Shown in pieces: positions 1 to 12,905 of a stretch of DNA of 64,000 nt (its first letter is position 1; each line of letters opens with the position of its first letter). A program made the position numbers and the translations under genes. The notes beneath the pieces were generated by a model, which was not told the origin of the DNA, searched no databases, and worked only from the letters and a program-made list of their open reading frames with translations. This DNA comes from Armillaria gallica. Taxonomy: Eukaryota > Basidiomycota > Agaricomycetes > Agaricales > Physalacriaceae. Location of the stretch: contig JBANDB010000005.1 of assembly GCA_037576215.1 (NCBI GenBank), forward strand, positions 5,456,001 to 5,520,000. The letters are read 5' to 3'.

Positions 1-82
1 ATTTGGTCCTGTATGGTCTGCTCCTGTTCTTTCTCGCATCGGAGTTGCCTGGGATCCATATGTTTTGCATCTGAAAATGTAA
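1..82 (+). CDS. Possible 3' end of a gene cut by the window edge
   Basis: One frame starting at base 2 stays open for 26 codons and ends with TAA at 80-82. It reads as a plausible C-terminus rich in Trp, Val and Pro. Nothing identifies the family, and so short an open stretch can occur by chance. The bases between here and the next ORF (83-284) show no gene signal. Confidence 0.2.
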   Translation, partial: FGPVWSAPVLSRIGVAWDPYVLHLKM

Positions 83-284
83 TTCGTAATGTTGTCTTTT
101 AAGTAAAGATTAATATTCCTTTTTTGAATGTTGATTTTGCGATGTCACGCTTAGTATCGTTGAGTAGTAGTAGTTCACAAGACCAGCATCAAAGTTCAGG
201 TCAGTTCCCGTCGCCGCAAAGAAGCGGTGCATATCATGTCTAAAATAGTGTGGCTATGCACTTACAAGTTTGCTTTACACGTCG

Positions 285-983
285 ATGACCGAGCTACCAT
301 CCATCAATTGCCTCCTATCAACTCTCGCTAAATCCCATGCTTTATTTTCAGACAGCGTCTGCTACTTGGCTGATCATGTCGACACCGCCGGCGCGCCGCC
401 ATCCACAGTTGCCCCTATCCTCTGCCTCGCTGTCAAGCTCAACGATTCCATCTATTGTACGATAAGAGACTTTTGCATACTCCTCGAGATTGGGTGCGAA
501 TCCACATCTGGCCGTTGCACAAGTGTCCATAGCAAGACATACGACGAATATTTCAATTCGGTGGCAGCTCACTGCCGAAAGGCAAGACAGAACCTTGTTC
601 CCGCCATGGAAAATAATCTAGCGGACCTGGCACTGCGTCTCGATTCCCACCTATCTGGCTTGGATATGATGGAAAGATTTCTTCGCTTTATGAAGGGAAT
701 TCCAAGGTTCTGGTCCGGACACATCAGCCTTGATGACCTTATCTTCTCCGTCCGCAGTTCATGCCGCACCATGATGATCTGCCTCACTTGTGTCGAGCGC
801 TATGCGCGCAGTGTCCGAGACCGTTTCCACGACAGACGTTGGATAACGCGCCATAAAGGTCGCCCGGATCTGCAATGGTGCCTGCTCGGTATCATAGATT
901 CGCTGGAACAAACCATAGACACAGTCTTAACGAATTCTCATAGAGGACCCTTTTTTTCAGTATGGGAATGTAAATCTCGCTAG
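285..983 (+). CDS. Hypothetical protein (ORFX), 232 aa
   Basis: Uninterrupted frame from ATG 285 to a stop ending at 983, encoding a mostly helical, Cys-rich protein of unrecognised family. The frame is open five codons further upstream, but only to a TTG, so ATG 285 is the better start. It lies convergent to caspase copy A. A diverged copy of its N-terminal third lies on the minus strand at about 13091-13340, fused to a UbiA relic. The sequence was therefore once part of the same duplicating unit, and the second copy supports this being a real gene. No signal peptide, transmembrane segment or catalytic motif is evident. An intron could be hidden, because the copy diverges after the first third. 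Confidence 0.45.
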   Translation: MTELPSINCLLSTLAKSHALFSDSVCYLADHVDTAGAPPSTVAPILCLAVKLNDSIYCTIRDFCILLEIGCESTSGRCTSVHSKTYDEYFNSVAAHCRKARQNLVPAMENNLADLALRLDSHLSGLDMMERFLRFMKGIPRFWSGHISLDDLIFSVRSSCRTMMICLTCVERYARSVRDRFHDRRWITRHKGRPDLQWCLLGIIDSLEQTIDTVLTNSHRGPFFSVWECKSR

Positions 984-1278
984 CTGACTGGTTCATTCCG
1001 AACGAGAGTTTCGAGTTTTTTTCTACGTTCTGTCCCTCCCTCCGATCAAAAGGTCTGTATCGTCGTCTATCTACGAGAGACTAATAAAAATCTACTGTGA
1101 CCAGACTTCGTTGACGGTGTGAATTCCGACGTCAAAGGAACCGAGAGATGTGTCCATGCTTAAATCAAGTTTATAATGATAGAAGGCTACGAATTGCTTA
1201 CCCATGGACAGTACTGAAACGGGTACAGTGTCAAGGCGCCGATGGCAAAGAAACGGAAACTGTACCACCATCCCCGGA

Positions 1279-3716
1279 TTACCAGGCCGCACGCCCTCCC
1301 TTCGTCTGAACAACAGCAACACACATCGTATGCCATTGGTGCCTCTTCCTCACCGGAGGTTGCCCGCTCTGACGGGCGTCATGAAAAGGAGAATTCTGGA
1401 CAACGCCCGACAAGTCCATATACTCCGTCGAGAAAAAACGCTTCAAGAAGCCGACATCAACATGCCGTCCCTTCCTGAGTGTGTACATGTGCGGAACCGT
1501 CCGGCTTGCGCCGTACCTGATGGTCAACGAGTCTCCAGGAGGAAGAGAGACATCAATGTCTTTCTTCACACGTCCTGGTTGGTAGTACGAACCTGCAAAG
1601 GTACTGAGTCAAGAGAGCGGAATGTGAGGATGAGAAAGATAGCGTACCGATGCTCAAGTTACTGAAATCAAAATAGAACATCGAAACATCAAGAGGTACC
1701 GACGTCGTATTGGTAATTTCGAATCCATAGATCGCGGCCTCGTCGACATCAACCATAATCACACCTCCGACGTTCAGATTTTCACCATTGGAGTCGGGTT
1801 TCTAGACCTCTCGTAAGTCATTCGTGTACTTCCCAGTCTCTTTGAGTTTCATGCACTCGAGCGTGACCTTTCCGGTGAGGGGATTCCGTTTGTTAGAACG
1901 GTGAAGGTGCCAGTAAAAGTCAGAAGAACTTGGAAGAATGCGGCGGATAGCGTCCTCATCATCGGTTTTGACTTCAAATGGCAATGCGTGTCAGCCCATG
2001 TTGCCGACAGAGCTTGTCCATGATCTTGAAATGGACCACATCACCATCCGCGGCAAGGACCAGATCCAGCTTATCGTCATGACTCTCCACCAAACGAAAT
2101 CCCCTCTTTCCTCCTTGTGTCTTGTTGGCTGTCCGTTTGAAGACACCGCGTAACTTTTTGTCCGACTCGACGAAAAGACAGACATCTTGGTCCTCACCAA
2201 CTCGAGTCTGCAAAGCATATCCGGGAGCAGTAAGAGGGAATGGCGTTCCATTGCCATGCGAGGAGAATTTGCATGTAGCAGTGAAAGCGGTGGTATTTAT
2301 AGCAACGACGGTTCCCAGAGCAGATGCCAGCAAAGACAACGAACTGCGCCTTTCTTGTGATCCCATGGGCCTCGACGGCTTCCAAAGTGTACTGGCTCGG
2401 CGTGTCAGAGGATGCGCGGATGTGGTACCATTCGCGTTGTGGGCGGGCTACTTTGGAATTGAACAGGCATCGGTATTGGTGGACACTCTCACATTGCGGG
2501 TCTTGTCTGTAACGAACAGATAGGGTTCAGCGGACTAGGACATGGAATCGGGCTTACGCGTGCAGATTAGGCAGGTTGGTTGTCACATCCTCGTAAGAAG
2601 CTTGTCGACGCCCTTTTCCCGTAGCAAGCACAACAATGCCGAAGTAAAGACACCACGTCCATGTTTCTCCATACTATTTGCTTCGCTTAGCATGCTGAAA
2701 GAAGCACATGTGATAACATACCTGTCTTCTCGAATCCCTTCGCAACGACACTCGCCCGAGCATCTGGCTCAATGTCATGCAAAGGGACAGTATAAGCTTC
2801 AGGGAGATTGATCGTGCGAACAGCGAGAGTAGGATCGTCGTCGTCCGTCGAGCCAGAGTGACAACAATCGAGGATGATGGTCTGTCTCAATGCGCTTGAT
2901 CAGCTACTATGCGTGATAGAAATGAGCGGAACCCTACGATGTTGTCTGACTTTTTCGCTGCGAGGTCTGCGAGAAGATGAGTGAGCCTCACGTCAAGTAC
3001 ACCTTGACCTTGCTTGGAGTCGTCCGACCCGCTGGGGATAAAGTCATGTGGAACCAGCATTTGTATCTTTTCCGTTGGTGCTGGTGCATTCGTCTCAGCT
3101 CCATGCTCTGCGAAGATGAGAATCGGGTCGCTCTTCTTGATCGCCGTACTGTTCCCCAGGTTGTTAATCTCCATCTCGATGGTAACTCTCGTGGCTTCCT
3201 CGTTGCGAAGATTCTTGGTTTGACCCTTTGGAACGCGGAGGGTCTTTTGTAAAAATTTGTTGACGGCGTCAGCATCGGCAACGGCACCGCTCAGATTTCT
3301 TATCCCGTTAGAAAGGTACTCGCCAATGCCGATAGCGAGTGCAAATAGGGATGGGGCAGGCCTAACCATCGTTTGATCAGTGCCATTCCCAGGACCTGAC
3401 CATAGACACCAACCGTTCAACAGTAATCGACTGGGGAGGACTGTGATGTACAGCATCATTCGATTTCTTCGCATGGTTAGGATCGATGTACGATGGAGGG
3501 GATGAAGGCTTTTTTTCTGGTGGACCGTCCGCAAGTTAGCAAGATTCGAGCGTTATCGTTTACGTAATGATCTCTTAAGTTGGAGGAGGTGGGGACCTGT
3601 CAAAAGCAGAGTTTCAATAGGAATCGTCAGAAGAATTGGAAAGCTACTGACGATATGAGATACCATAGCAGGTCCGATACGGTGCCAAGTGTGATATTAA
3701 GCCAACTAAGAAACAT
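1279..3716 (-). pseudogene. Caspase-like protease pseudogene, copy A
   Basis: Degenerate full-length member of the local peptidase C14 (caspase/metacaspase-like) family. The p20 exon (3361-2938) keeps the GIGEYL start, a shortened His region (AEHGAE where intact copies read YAGHGAE) and, after an intron (2882-2937), the DCCHSGS cysteine motif. The leader exon with ATG at 3716 is recognisable, but the donor after the 18-nt micro-exon is mutated (GT to TT) and the next acceptor is lost. The coding part carries a TAA near 2688 after LLSAC, a further frameshift near 2630, and shifts near 2330, 1978 and 1800. The C-terminal exon (to 1279) is open. Copy A shares its 3' flank and the SPPQSI micro-exon with copy B, so A and B are sisters. 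At least five lesions make function unlikely. Confidence 0.8.
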
Positions 3717-3787
3717 GTGGATGAAAGATAGACGCCAGAGTGGAACTGTACCTGTGACTTCGATCACATGGAAAAGAAGCGCGACAC

Positions 3788-3896
3788 ATTATAGATGTAG
3801 CTAGGCCTCTTTCACTTTCCCTGGACGTTCACATTTTTTGTTTCTCTGAATAGCGATAAAGCTGATGCAAAGGAGATCCGTCTGTAGATTGACGCC
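3788..3896 (-). promoter_or_regulatory. Caspase-family promoter, copy A: TATA-like box plus upstream box
   Basis: On the minus strand a TATAAT-like box at about 3788-3793 is followed by TGTGTCGCGC, and a conserved box lies upstream at 3867-3896 (core CAGACGGATCTCCTTTGC). The same pair precedes copies C, E, F, G and H. Conservation across paralogues supports a promoter. The regulator that binds it is unknown. Confidence 0.5.
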
Positions 3897-4437
3897 TTAT
3901 GTTATCAAGTGTGGGATGATATATGGGGCGGAACGACGGGAGAAATTGTGTTAGACACGCCGCAAAGAAACCTTGTCGCTCATCTCCCTTCCCCATTATC
4001 GAGGGACACGGAGACTGCCCGCTTAGATGAATATATTATGCCGACTGCGGTGACGTAACCGCAATTTTTTTTATATCTCTCGTTCTTCCTCGCTGCAAGG
4101 ATTGAATTGACAGGCAGAAATATCCTGCGCATAGTCCATCAGTAGCAATCAGGAAAAACAAAGACATTGGCCAGAAGCAATGCAAACGTAAAGGCCAGTG
4201 GGAACTGACTTGAATTGAAGATTGGAGGCACGACCTGGACCGTAGGGCCAAAAAAGCGCGACATTTTACGGATGGATCCAATGCAAATGAGACCCGTCCG
4301 CGCATTGAAGCCTGCTATTAACCGATGTACACTCCTGAAGGGGTTGTGGGGGAAATCGCGTTAAACGCGCGGCAAAGAAACCTTGGCGCTCAACTCCCTT
4401 CCCTGCTATTGAGGGACGCGGAGACTATACGCTTCGA
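3897..4437. repeat. Inter-caspase spacer repeat, two copies, with an orphan promoter-like stretch
   Basis: Two copies of a spacer segment (about 3897-4090 and 4312-4437) share CGCAAAGAAACCTTG, a TCGAGGGACACGGAGAC-like stretch and a GATGAATA motif followed by GACGT. A degenerate TATA-like site (4258-4272) and a degenerate upstream box (4281-4312) lie between them, as if a second caspase promoter lost its gene. Related spacers occur near 19.7, 21.1, 33.8, 35.3, 38.4 and 40.2 kb. Confidence 0.55.
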
Positions 4438-6659
4438 TGGCTGTCCCTAATAAACTAGTTCAAGGGTTTCAAGCAGAACACGAAAAGAGAGACGTTTTTC
4501 CAGACATGCATTCATATTTGATTTTCTTCGTAGGGTCTGCTGCGACATTTTGCTTGATGTCTTGGACCAGACGCGTACATCATGATGGGGAGACTTTACC
4601 AGGAATACAAACTCGAGATTTCGCCGAATTCAGGGCTAATAAACTGCGTAATCTATCATTTTTTTCAATATCTAGACGGTAGAAATCGAGGTCGAAACTA
4701 GTACGCACCTGACCCTATCCGGGCTCCGGAGTGTTACTTCTTACAATTCCTCTTGTACATAAGAACGGTGACTAGAGACGGAGAGCTGATCTGATGGAGG
4801 CAAGCGCGCTTTTTCCGGAGTGAAGTTCATTGAACGTGGGCAACACAGTTACGGTAACTAAGTAAGACGCCGGAATCACGCGTTCACTGTTTGTTCGCAT
4901 TCACATCCTCGCATTCCCGATTAAGAGTCTTCAAACTTCAAGCTTCAAACTCTGACTTCTCATTGACAACCGATACTTTACGGAAGAGCGTTTCTATGGG
5001 CTGTACTCCGGTTTGCTTGTGATCTGAAGTCATGAACTAGAAGCTTGAACTACTTAGTACGGTTCGGGCGGACTTTTCAGTCAGACCGGAGGACTTCCGA
5101 GCTGCAAAGTTTGAGGCATTGCACAGAGTCAGGAGGTTCTTATCGTTCAACGTTCAATGGTAAATGGGACATTTTGATCGTATTCTCTGTGTTTCCAGAC
5201 TTGGCTCTCATCACAACTATCTGCGCCTGCCCTATATAGGTGTAGATGGTCTTGCTAGAGGCGATATACCTGTCTGCTGTCATAGCGTGCCTGGGACCCA
5301 CTCGGCATTCAGATATTCTCATTTGTTGGGTGCTTCTGAGAAGGACTTCACGAGGATTCTTGAAACATGTCAGATGATTCTCATGGACGTAAAACATCTG
5401 TTCCCTGCTTTGGACGGATAGACGCCGTAATTTTCGTTACAGGTTTGATATACTGACAGCTTGACCCAATATAATTCCGGAAACCAACCGGAAACACAGA
5501 AAAAACACTGCCCTTGTACTGCGTTGAATCACGACATAGAATGGAAGCCAGGTTCTTTTGTCTCTATTCATGGTGTTGATCGGCGTGTACAACGCTGCGC
5601 AAAGGCGTTGACGTCTCCTTCAGCACAATCCTACATGAAGGGCTATTTTTTTTTTGTATTGGGCACCATCAGGAAAAGATACCATTTGTATTCTGCACCT
5701 ATCTTTTCCTCTGCCTCTCTTAGCTACCGCGAACTTGGCATATTGTTATGATTCTATTGTTGTTGCCGAAACCCGTCGGAACACCGCCTAGTGGTACGCG
5801 GTCAAGTCTGGTTTCGCTCTTGAAGTACGTCACTACTGAGCAACTTCGAAGTTGAAGAGTTATAGAACACAAGGTTGACATGGAAACTAGCTTCTGAGGA
5901 CAAGGCCGCATACCATCGATTTGCCGTGGCATTCGGCGATTATCATACAAGAGCTACGTACACGAGCTCATCTTTCCTCTAGACATGCCAGTCTTGATCT
6001 CAAGTCAATAAACCTGAAGTGATTGAGATAAGGCAGGCATACCGAGAACCCATGAATCGGAATGAGGCGCACATTCAAGAAGAAATTTTAAATGATCCTC
6101 GGAACTCGATAGAAGATTGGAATTCATTGACGACGGAAACACAAAAGACCTCAAAAATGACAGCCTACTCCAACGAGCGTGGCGATTCGGATAGCTCTTA
6201 GGACGGTAGAGTGTCGTTTACCCTCGTGGGAGAATAATCCAGTCGAACTGATCGTGGCGCGATCATCGCCACGACGCTCTCGATCGAAATGATCACTTTC
6301 TTTTCGACCACGACCAACCGAAAAGCAAGGACCTCGTTCCGACCCTTCTTCAGAAACACCTAGCCTGAAAAAGCTGTTCTCGATAAGTCCTCATTGTTGA
6401 TCAACTTTGGGGGCGGCCTGAAAGCGGGGTTCCCCGAGGAAATCCGAGATAATCGCTGTATAGTCGATGCGGTAGATGTTCGAGAAGGCCGTTGCGCGGG
6501 ACGATCAGTGACAGGACTTTGATCCTCTTGTGAAAAAATGGTGAACATATGGTTAGCGACCTACGCTTGTATCAATTATGATGGCGTTTTTGCTTCTGCC
6601 AATCGTCATCGCAAAGGTCATCGTTCATTCTGGACCGGGATCGATCACTCGCTATACTC
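4438..6659. other. Gene-poor region, no gene resolved
   Basis: Only short open frames are seen, none supported by motifs or by a second copy. Frames at 4437-4682 and 5045-5421 contain hydrophobic stretches that could be remains of a membrane protein, and a Ser/Pro-rich minus-strand frame lies at 6360-6548. None could be joined into a convincing model. Confidence 0.3.
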
Positions 6660-8182
6660 TGGCTCTATCTCTATTTATTCCCTGGAGCCCCGTTTGCTCT
6701 CGACGGGTCGAAGTCGTGGATCAGGCGCAGCAGACATGGTGACATAGGAAGCGCTATCATCGCTGCCATGTCCGAGCCTTCCTCCGCCATGTCCGGGTTC
6801 CGGATTCGTTATGAAAGATTGGAGCATTAACTTTGTATTCTTTGTCTCGCGACAATGGCGGTAGTGACAAAATATGGCTCGTGATGCGTCGTCCCAGCTC
6901 TTCGACCCACTAGAATTGTACCCCAGGTTGACTTGCTTGATCGCCGCTGTTTGTTTTTTGTTTTGCTGGCGAGCTATGATTTGAGGTACACCTAATGGAG
7001 GGTCGAGAATGTATTGAAGCTACCCGCGAAACGTTCGCTAGATCGTCAGGTACCCTCCTTCCTCTGGCTGGGCCATCAGCTTCGTAAATTCTGGTTCGTC
7101 AGCGGCGCAGAGGACGGATCTTGGAAGGGTGAGAGGTTCTAATACCTTATCTGACTGACTCAGTGCGCAGGGTTCGCATATGGTGATGGCGCCTTGGATG
7201 TACGATACGACCGAAGCCAAGAAATTGTGTTTAACTCCATTTTGGTAGTACGTCCGTGGACGATGGCGCTCATGGGCTCGGCGGTAGCCAGAAGCTTGAG
7301 CGCTAAAGGGCCAAGACGAAATGGTGCTGGCTGTCGTGGTAAAGAACGTGCGATCAACGCTTTCGCGGTGCGCCTCTGAAAGACTTCGCGACTAATTGCT
7401 GGTTCGACATTGACGGTCTCCATTTTGCAAAGCGAGTCTTGACAATAATTGGCCCAATTGTGGTGAAGAACATGAGTGCATCCTGGGCAACCGTCGTAAT
7501 ATTTAGGCAGATGAGTCTCAATGACTCATTGCCAAGTCATTACCCATGTGGTCTGTGGACTGAGCCACTGTTTGTTTATAACGCCGGTCGACGAAGAGCT
7601 TTATCCCATGGGAGACGAGTATACTAGCTAATCTTCTCAGCAGTGATGGCGACCCGTCGAATATGATAGAACAGTTGCTAGGTATAAAGCCACCGATTAT
7701 CATGGTGAGTTTTTAATTTTGATCGTGCTTCGACAGTCTCTTAATTTGGCAGCGAATTTCATAAAGGTTATATGTACCGGCGCTGAACGTCAAATAAATT
7801 ACGCAGACGATGGGCGTCCAAGCTGTACGGCAGAAACTCTTTCACTTCGAATTCCGTAGTAGCCACTGAGTGCCTGACAACCTGGTTCTTTTCGTTCACT
7901 GATTCCGCACAGACACTTTCTCGAATGATTTGACAGGCAGCGTTATCCACTTTTTTCCCCGCATGTTGTATCGCATCACGCTGGAGCAAGTTTCTTCCTA
8001 CGTTCCCCAGGAAGTCTTAACCCCAAATATTTTAGGGTCTTCAAAATGGAGTCAACGATTGAATACATACGTTCTACTCCCTGTGAAAATATTGGCGCGT
8101 CGACAAGACGTAGTAGCGGATATAAAATTATTTCCCCCATGGGCGACGCTAGTACGGCCAGATTGAGGGAGTAGGACGACAC
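6660..8182 (-). CDS. Possible multi-exon hypothetical gene
   Basis: A run of minus-strand open segments separated by intron-sized gaps: 8182-8000 (ATG start, hydrophobic N-terminus), 7980-7790, 7703-7620, 7423-7210 and 7205-7038. A further segment at about 6900-6660 ends in a charged tail and TAA. Several ends fall near plausible splice sites, such as GTACCT after 7049, but the reading phase does not fit at every junction. The gene may be partly decayed, or my exon ends may be wrong. No family was recognised. It sits between the spacer region and TF1 and has no second copy in this window. Confidence 0.25.
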
Positions 8183-9158
8183 GACCCTAATATCCTGCCT
8201 GTCGGCTCATCAGACTCATGCGAGATAGTAATTGCATTGCCAGTGGAAGAACTTTATGCACGAGGCTGATGACCCCACTTTTTAGCATCTCGTTACGGCC
8301 AAATTAGGGTTTCATTTTCCGCATGAAAGCGTATCTTCTCTGCCTGAAATCGCAGTGTTTTAGCTATTAATCTCGTTTGAAAGGGCCTAAGCTTTTAACG
8401 TAGGTTACCCTAGCAATCTCTTGACAGAACCGACTAGGGTGGAGCAACAACTTCGAGCCCAGGACGTCAATCTGTCCGCGGAGGCAGCGTCCATGTGGGC
8501 TTCTCTCCACAATGCATGTTAGCACCTCATGCTTCATTACCACTGCTGCGGGGTGCATCCAATCCATGTGTCCTGCCATGACTCTTCAAGAGCTGCGCTC
8601 GTATCAAGCGTCGTGTTGATATTGCCTGATTCCTTCAGGGCTGAAACCACGTTCCTTGCCAGAACTGTCCATGTATCTTGTGCTCCATTAGAAAGGATCG
8701 TCTCAGCACCTCTTTAATATCCAAAAATAAAGCGTTTCTTATTGCGCCCACATTGAAACCTGAGAAAGAATGCTAAAGAATGCACTGCCTTTTATGGACA
8801 TCCCGTTACGTAAAGAGATCATCCCGACCCGGACCAAAGAGTTTTTGTGCAGAAACATCTGAATCGAGGAAGAAGAAATTAAAAAGGTACAAAAACCGCT
8901 TCAGATTTGTCCACACCCGCGACATCGGTACACCTCTTGACTCTCTCCTTCCTACTCCCATTATCGCATAGAAGATGCAAGAATATCTTCTGGATCTGTA
9001 GCAAATACTTCTCGCTATTCGCCTTTTCTCCACTTCTGAACCGGGAAATCGCAAGAGCCGAACCTGCTTCGGCTGATTGGCAGGTGAGAAAGCAGTGGAC
9101 ATAGGGGGAAATAGACAACCCAAAATGAACGCGATCTTTGCGGTTGGCAGTTTGCACA
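8183..9158. other. Intergenic region upstream of TF1
   Basis: No supported gene. A 70-codon minus-strand frame (8579-8367) is open but unrecognised. The last few hundred bases before 9159 should hold the TF1 promoter. No clear TATA box was found. Confidence 0.3.
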
Positions 9159-12100
9159 ATGGCGTCAAGAAGTCAGCCCCCGGGCGACGACCCTCAAGCC
9201 GCTATGATTGGTCCCACCACCACGTTCTACGACGGCGACGAACTCGGCCAGCACCCCCAGGACGCCCAGGCCCAGCGATACCAGCAGTGGATGCAATCCT
9301 ACGACTACGGACAACAGCATCAGCAGCACCAGCACCAGCAGCACCAGCAGCCGGTCCAACAACCACCAGCTCACCCAACGACTTACTACTCTACAGAGCC
9401 CTATCAGCCATCACACGAATACAGTAACTATTATCCGGGGTCGAGCTTCCAGCAGCACCAGCAGCAGCACTCAGCGCCGACATATACTCCACCAGCAAAG
9501 CCCCAACAGAAGACGACGCCGAACAAGAGGAAGCGTGCACCAGCGAGGGACAGCGAATCCGATGGCAGCGACGACGACGTCGGTATCAGCGTCGGGGGCG
9601 TGAGCGGTGCGAGAGTGTCCAGATTGTGAGTTCGACGTCTTTCCGGGGATGTGGTGGCTGATAGCGTAGACCCGGGGCATGCACCCACTGCAAGAAACTC
9701 AAGATGAAGTGCGACTTCCCGCCCGGTGAAAATACATGTAAGCGCTGCAAGACTGGCGGTCATGTCTGCATCGTCGAGGGCCGGAAACCGAGGACGGCGC
9801 CCAAGTAAGTCGCATATGTACTGTTTTCCTAGAAAAACTCTCATATATGCGCCTCAGTAAACGAGAATATCTTCTGGCACAGATTCGGCAGAAAGATGCC
9901 ATCATTGAGAGTCTCCTCAAGCAGCTGCACAACCCGTACCTTGCGACACCTCTCTCTATAGCCTCGTATCGTATGGCGACTTCACCCTCCGACGCCAGCA
10001 ACCGCAACGTCCTCGCCTGGCTCGACCGTCTTCAATCCAGTGTACAGAATGCTGCTGGAGGCACGAGCTCGTTCAATGATGTCCGCGGGGGTGATGAAGA
10101 ATCGGACGACGACGAAGGAGGAGGTCGAATGACGCATGCCCAGCGATATGGTTTGGTTCCCCATGACGAGGAGGAGGAGGAGCAGGAAGAGACGCAGACG
10201 GCACTTCCCGACTCACATGTTCCTCTCGGGCTCATTGCGAATTTGAGTTTGACATCGCATCAGGGAACTAAGAAGGGCAAAGGAAAGAAGGGTGACGACG
10301 CGGACGACGACAATGTTGGTGTAGCGAATGAGACCTATTTCATGCCTGGTACCTTTTACCATTGTGATATTTCTGGGCTCGCTTACACTAGCTCTAGGTC
10401 CTGCAACTAATCTGGACATTCGCGCCACGTTGATAGAGGAACACAGTCCTCCAGAGATACTGGTGCACGGCCTTGTGGCGCCGGAAGATGTCGAGCGTTT
10501 GTTTGAAATGTGAGAACCCATCAATAATTTTCGTGTTTTTTGACCCTGACGTTCCATCTGAAGTTTCTACAAACATGTCAATGTGAGAGGAAACAAAGCT
10601 TACAAGTAATAAACTTTGCTGATAGTATCTTAGCCATTCATATCCCTCCTTGACCCTGCCCTACATACTCCACAATCGACATTCGCAAGATGTCCTTTCC
10701 TCTTCACGGTTATATGCGCCATTTCCTCCAGGTATCATCCTCCAAAGTCCAGTATTTATCCGATAGCGATGCATTTTGCCAAACATTCAGCGGCAAACGC
10801 CCTCATTGACGGATGGAAGAGCGTCGAGCTGTGCCAGGCGTACATCCTCATGAGTATCTACGCCGTGCCTGCCAGACGATGGGAGGAAGATCGGAGTTGG
10901 TTGTATACGGGTTTAGCCATCCGGTATGTCTATCAGTCAATTTGATTTCCTTCTCTCATTATCTCAACAGTATCGCCACTGATCTGAACCTGCATCAATT
11001 GCCAACGACAAAACCCACAAATGAAAAGCAGGAACGCGAGATCCTCAATCGGATTCGTGTATGGCAAATCTGCTTCAACCTTGACCGCTCGACAGCGACT
11101 CAGTTCGGAAAACCTTCAACCATCAAGGAGGATTCGATCATTCGTCATTCAGCGGACTGGTATAAAAAGTCCCCCTACAACGTCGACTACGATGTCCATA
11201 TGTGCGGATATACTGCACTGTTGCGCATTGTGGCGAGGTTCCATGATGAGGTTTTCGCGGAGGGTAGCGGACTGAGCAGTCTGAAGAGGGTGGATTTCCG
11301 CGACGTAACAATAAGGTACGACCGGGAGTTGGAGGCGTTTAAGGAAGAATGGGAGGGGCGATTCAGCGCCGTCGGTGGTGATCGCGGCGCCGAGTTCAGG
11401 TGCAAGTTATTGCCGTTGTAAGCTTAGCCTCGTTTCTTCAAGCTAGAAGTCTCTCTGATGTTTCTCTGCGCAGTTTAGTAGGCTATTCGCGGCTAGTGAT
11501 GTTCTCGTTTGGATTCCAGCAAGCATTCCATAGAGGTATACAAGCTGGCGATGATCTGTTCTTCAACAAGGTTCGTGCTGTTGGTGTCTTTCAAACCTAT
11601 TTCTCACAGGTAACGCCGTAGTGTCTTTCATCCGCCAAGACGGTGATCCGATGCATGAATGACGAACTAGCGCCAAGTGGGTTCATGCGGTATGCGCCGG
11701 ATGGTCACTTCATCTTCGCGGCCTTTGCATCTGCTTTTTTACTCAAGGTACCTGTCATAGTTAGTCTTCTTCCTTTTGCGGTACTGATAAGAGAACAGCT
11801 GCTTCGACCCGAATTTTCCGCTCTTCTCAGCAAACCTGACGAAGAAGAAATCTTCGATCTCATTGGAACCCTCATTCAGAAACTCAGCTCATCCAGCATT
11901 GCCATCGACGACCGGCATACACCCAAGTTGTACGCTAGGTTTTTGGCCACGTTACTGGGCAAGTACCGACGCGATGGCCAGGGAGCGACTGTCGGGCGCT
12001 TGCAGACTATTCCTCCGAGCAGCATGGGCGGACCTGGTAACGGAGGAGGCGGGATGGGCGGAGGCGGCGGTGAATACCAGCAGTTCTCGGTAGCCCAAGA

Positions 12101-12546
12101 ACAAACTGGATACCATGCTGCAGGTTATCAGCCCACCCAACCGCAGACCCCGATCTATAGGCCGGAGGCGACGTACGCAGCTGGCGCTGGGCCGATTCAG
12201 TTTGGGAATGATCTTGAATATTATAGTTTCGAATATGGGAATGGGAATGTCAACGGCAACGGGGTTGTTGGAAGCCCTGGCGGTGCGGACGTCGAGATGC
12301 TCGCGTCGATCCAGGCGCTCAAGAATCCTGAATGGTGGCAGGAAATGTTAATGCCTGGGTACGTTTCATGTCTGTTTGTCAGATCTGACATTGACAATTC
12401 TTCGTAGCTTCACTTGGCCTCAGGCAAATTCTCCTGGAAGTGGAGAATCTACGAGTTCGACTCCACCGGCGACATATAGTCATGTTCACCGCCAGAATAC
12501 GTATGGGGCGTACCAACCGCAGCAGGTGATGGTGCCCATGCACTGA
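9159..12546 (+). CDS. Zn2Cys6 transcription factor TF1
   Basis: Nuclear DNA-binding regulator of the fungal zinc-binuclear-cluster class. Exons recognised include 9159-9625, 9670-9804, 9858-10348 and 10398-10509, then about seven more to the stop at 12546; introns are 44-60 nt. The N-terminus is Gln/His-rich and followed by a basic KRKR stretch. The zinc cluster is C-X2-C-X6-C-X8-C-X2-C-X6-C in exon 2, and a short coiled-coil-like helix (QKDAIIESLLKQL) follows. Next come acidic linkers and a middle homology region with the RCPFLFTVICAISSRYHPP, VELCQAYILMSIYA and DDRHTPKLYARFLAT motifs. A Gly-rich tract lies near the C-terminus. ATG 9159 is chosen because upstream in-frame codons lack an ATG. 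I saw no disabling lesion. TF2 at 50.8 kb is a paralogue, and six relics of the family lie in this window. Target genes are unknown. Confidence 0.88.
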
Positions 12547-12905
12547 CGGTAAATAGTTTGGTAATAAAACGAGTTGCTTGCGTAGATTTACATTCTAGTG
12601 TATTATGAGTGTGCTTTCTTGCTTCATTGTATGATATACTCCGTACATCGTTGTTGTAATCTGATCTGTAATTAAAATGTTTTGCTTTACAAGACTCGAC
12701 ACGACGAAGCAGAAAACTCACACCGACTCGTGGCCGTCATAGATTTGTGGTCTGCTGGGAATTATCGGACTCGGCAAGTGAAATTTACTTGCATCTCAAT
12801 CTCCGTTGAGACGCTGCTACTATCAGTGCATTTCATTCCGTTATAAAGAAATATTAGGAGCGGATAGAATTGTTAAGTTATATAAGTATACAGTCGTATA
12901 AAGTA
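12547..12905. other. Intergenic region with a module-boundary repeat motif
   Basis: Short non-coding gap between TF1 and the convergent UbiA relic. It carries a diverged copy (from 12725) of the GACTCGGGGCCG repeat, and then AT-rich sequence with the ACAGTCGTAT stretch seen in the 3' flank of every UbiA copy. Confidence 0.45.

Noticed and set aside
285..983. ORFX as a pore-forming partner (gasdermin-like) of the proteases
   Set aside because: Fungal pore-formers can cluster with proteases, but nothing in the ORFX sequence supports that fold.
9208..9603. Long Ser/Thr-rich frame overlapping the TF1 first exon
   Set aside because: A shadow of the CAG-rich TF1 exon in another frame; only the TF1 frame continues into the zinc cluster.
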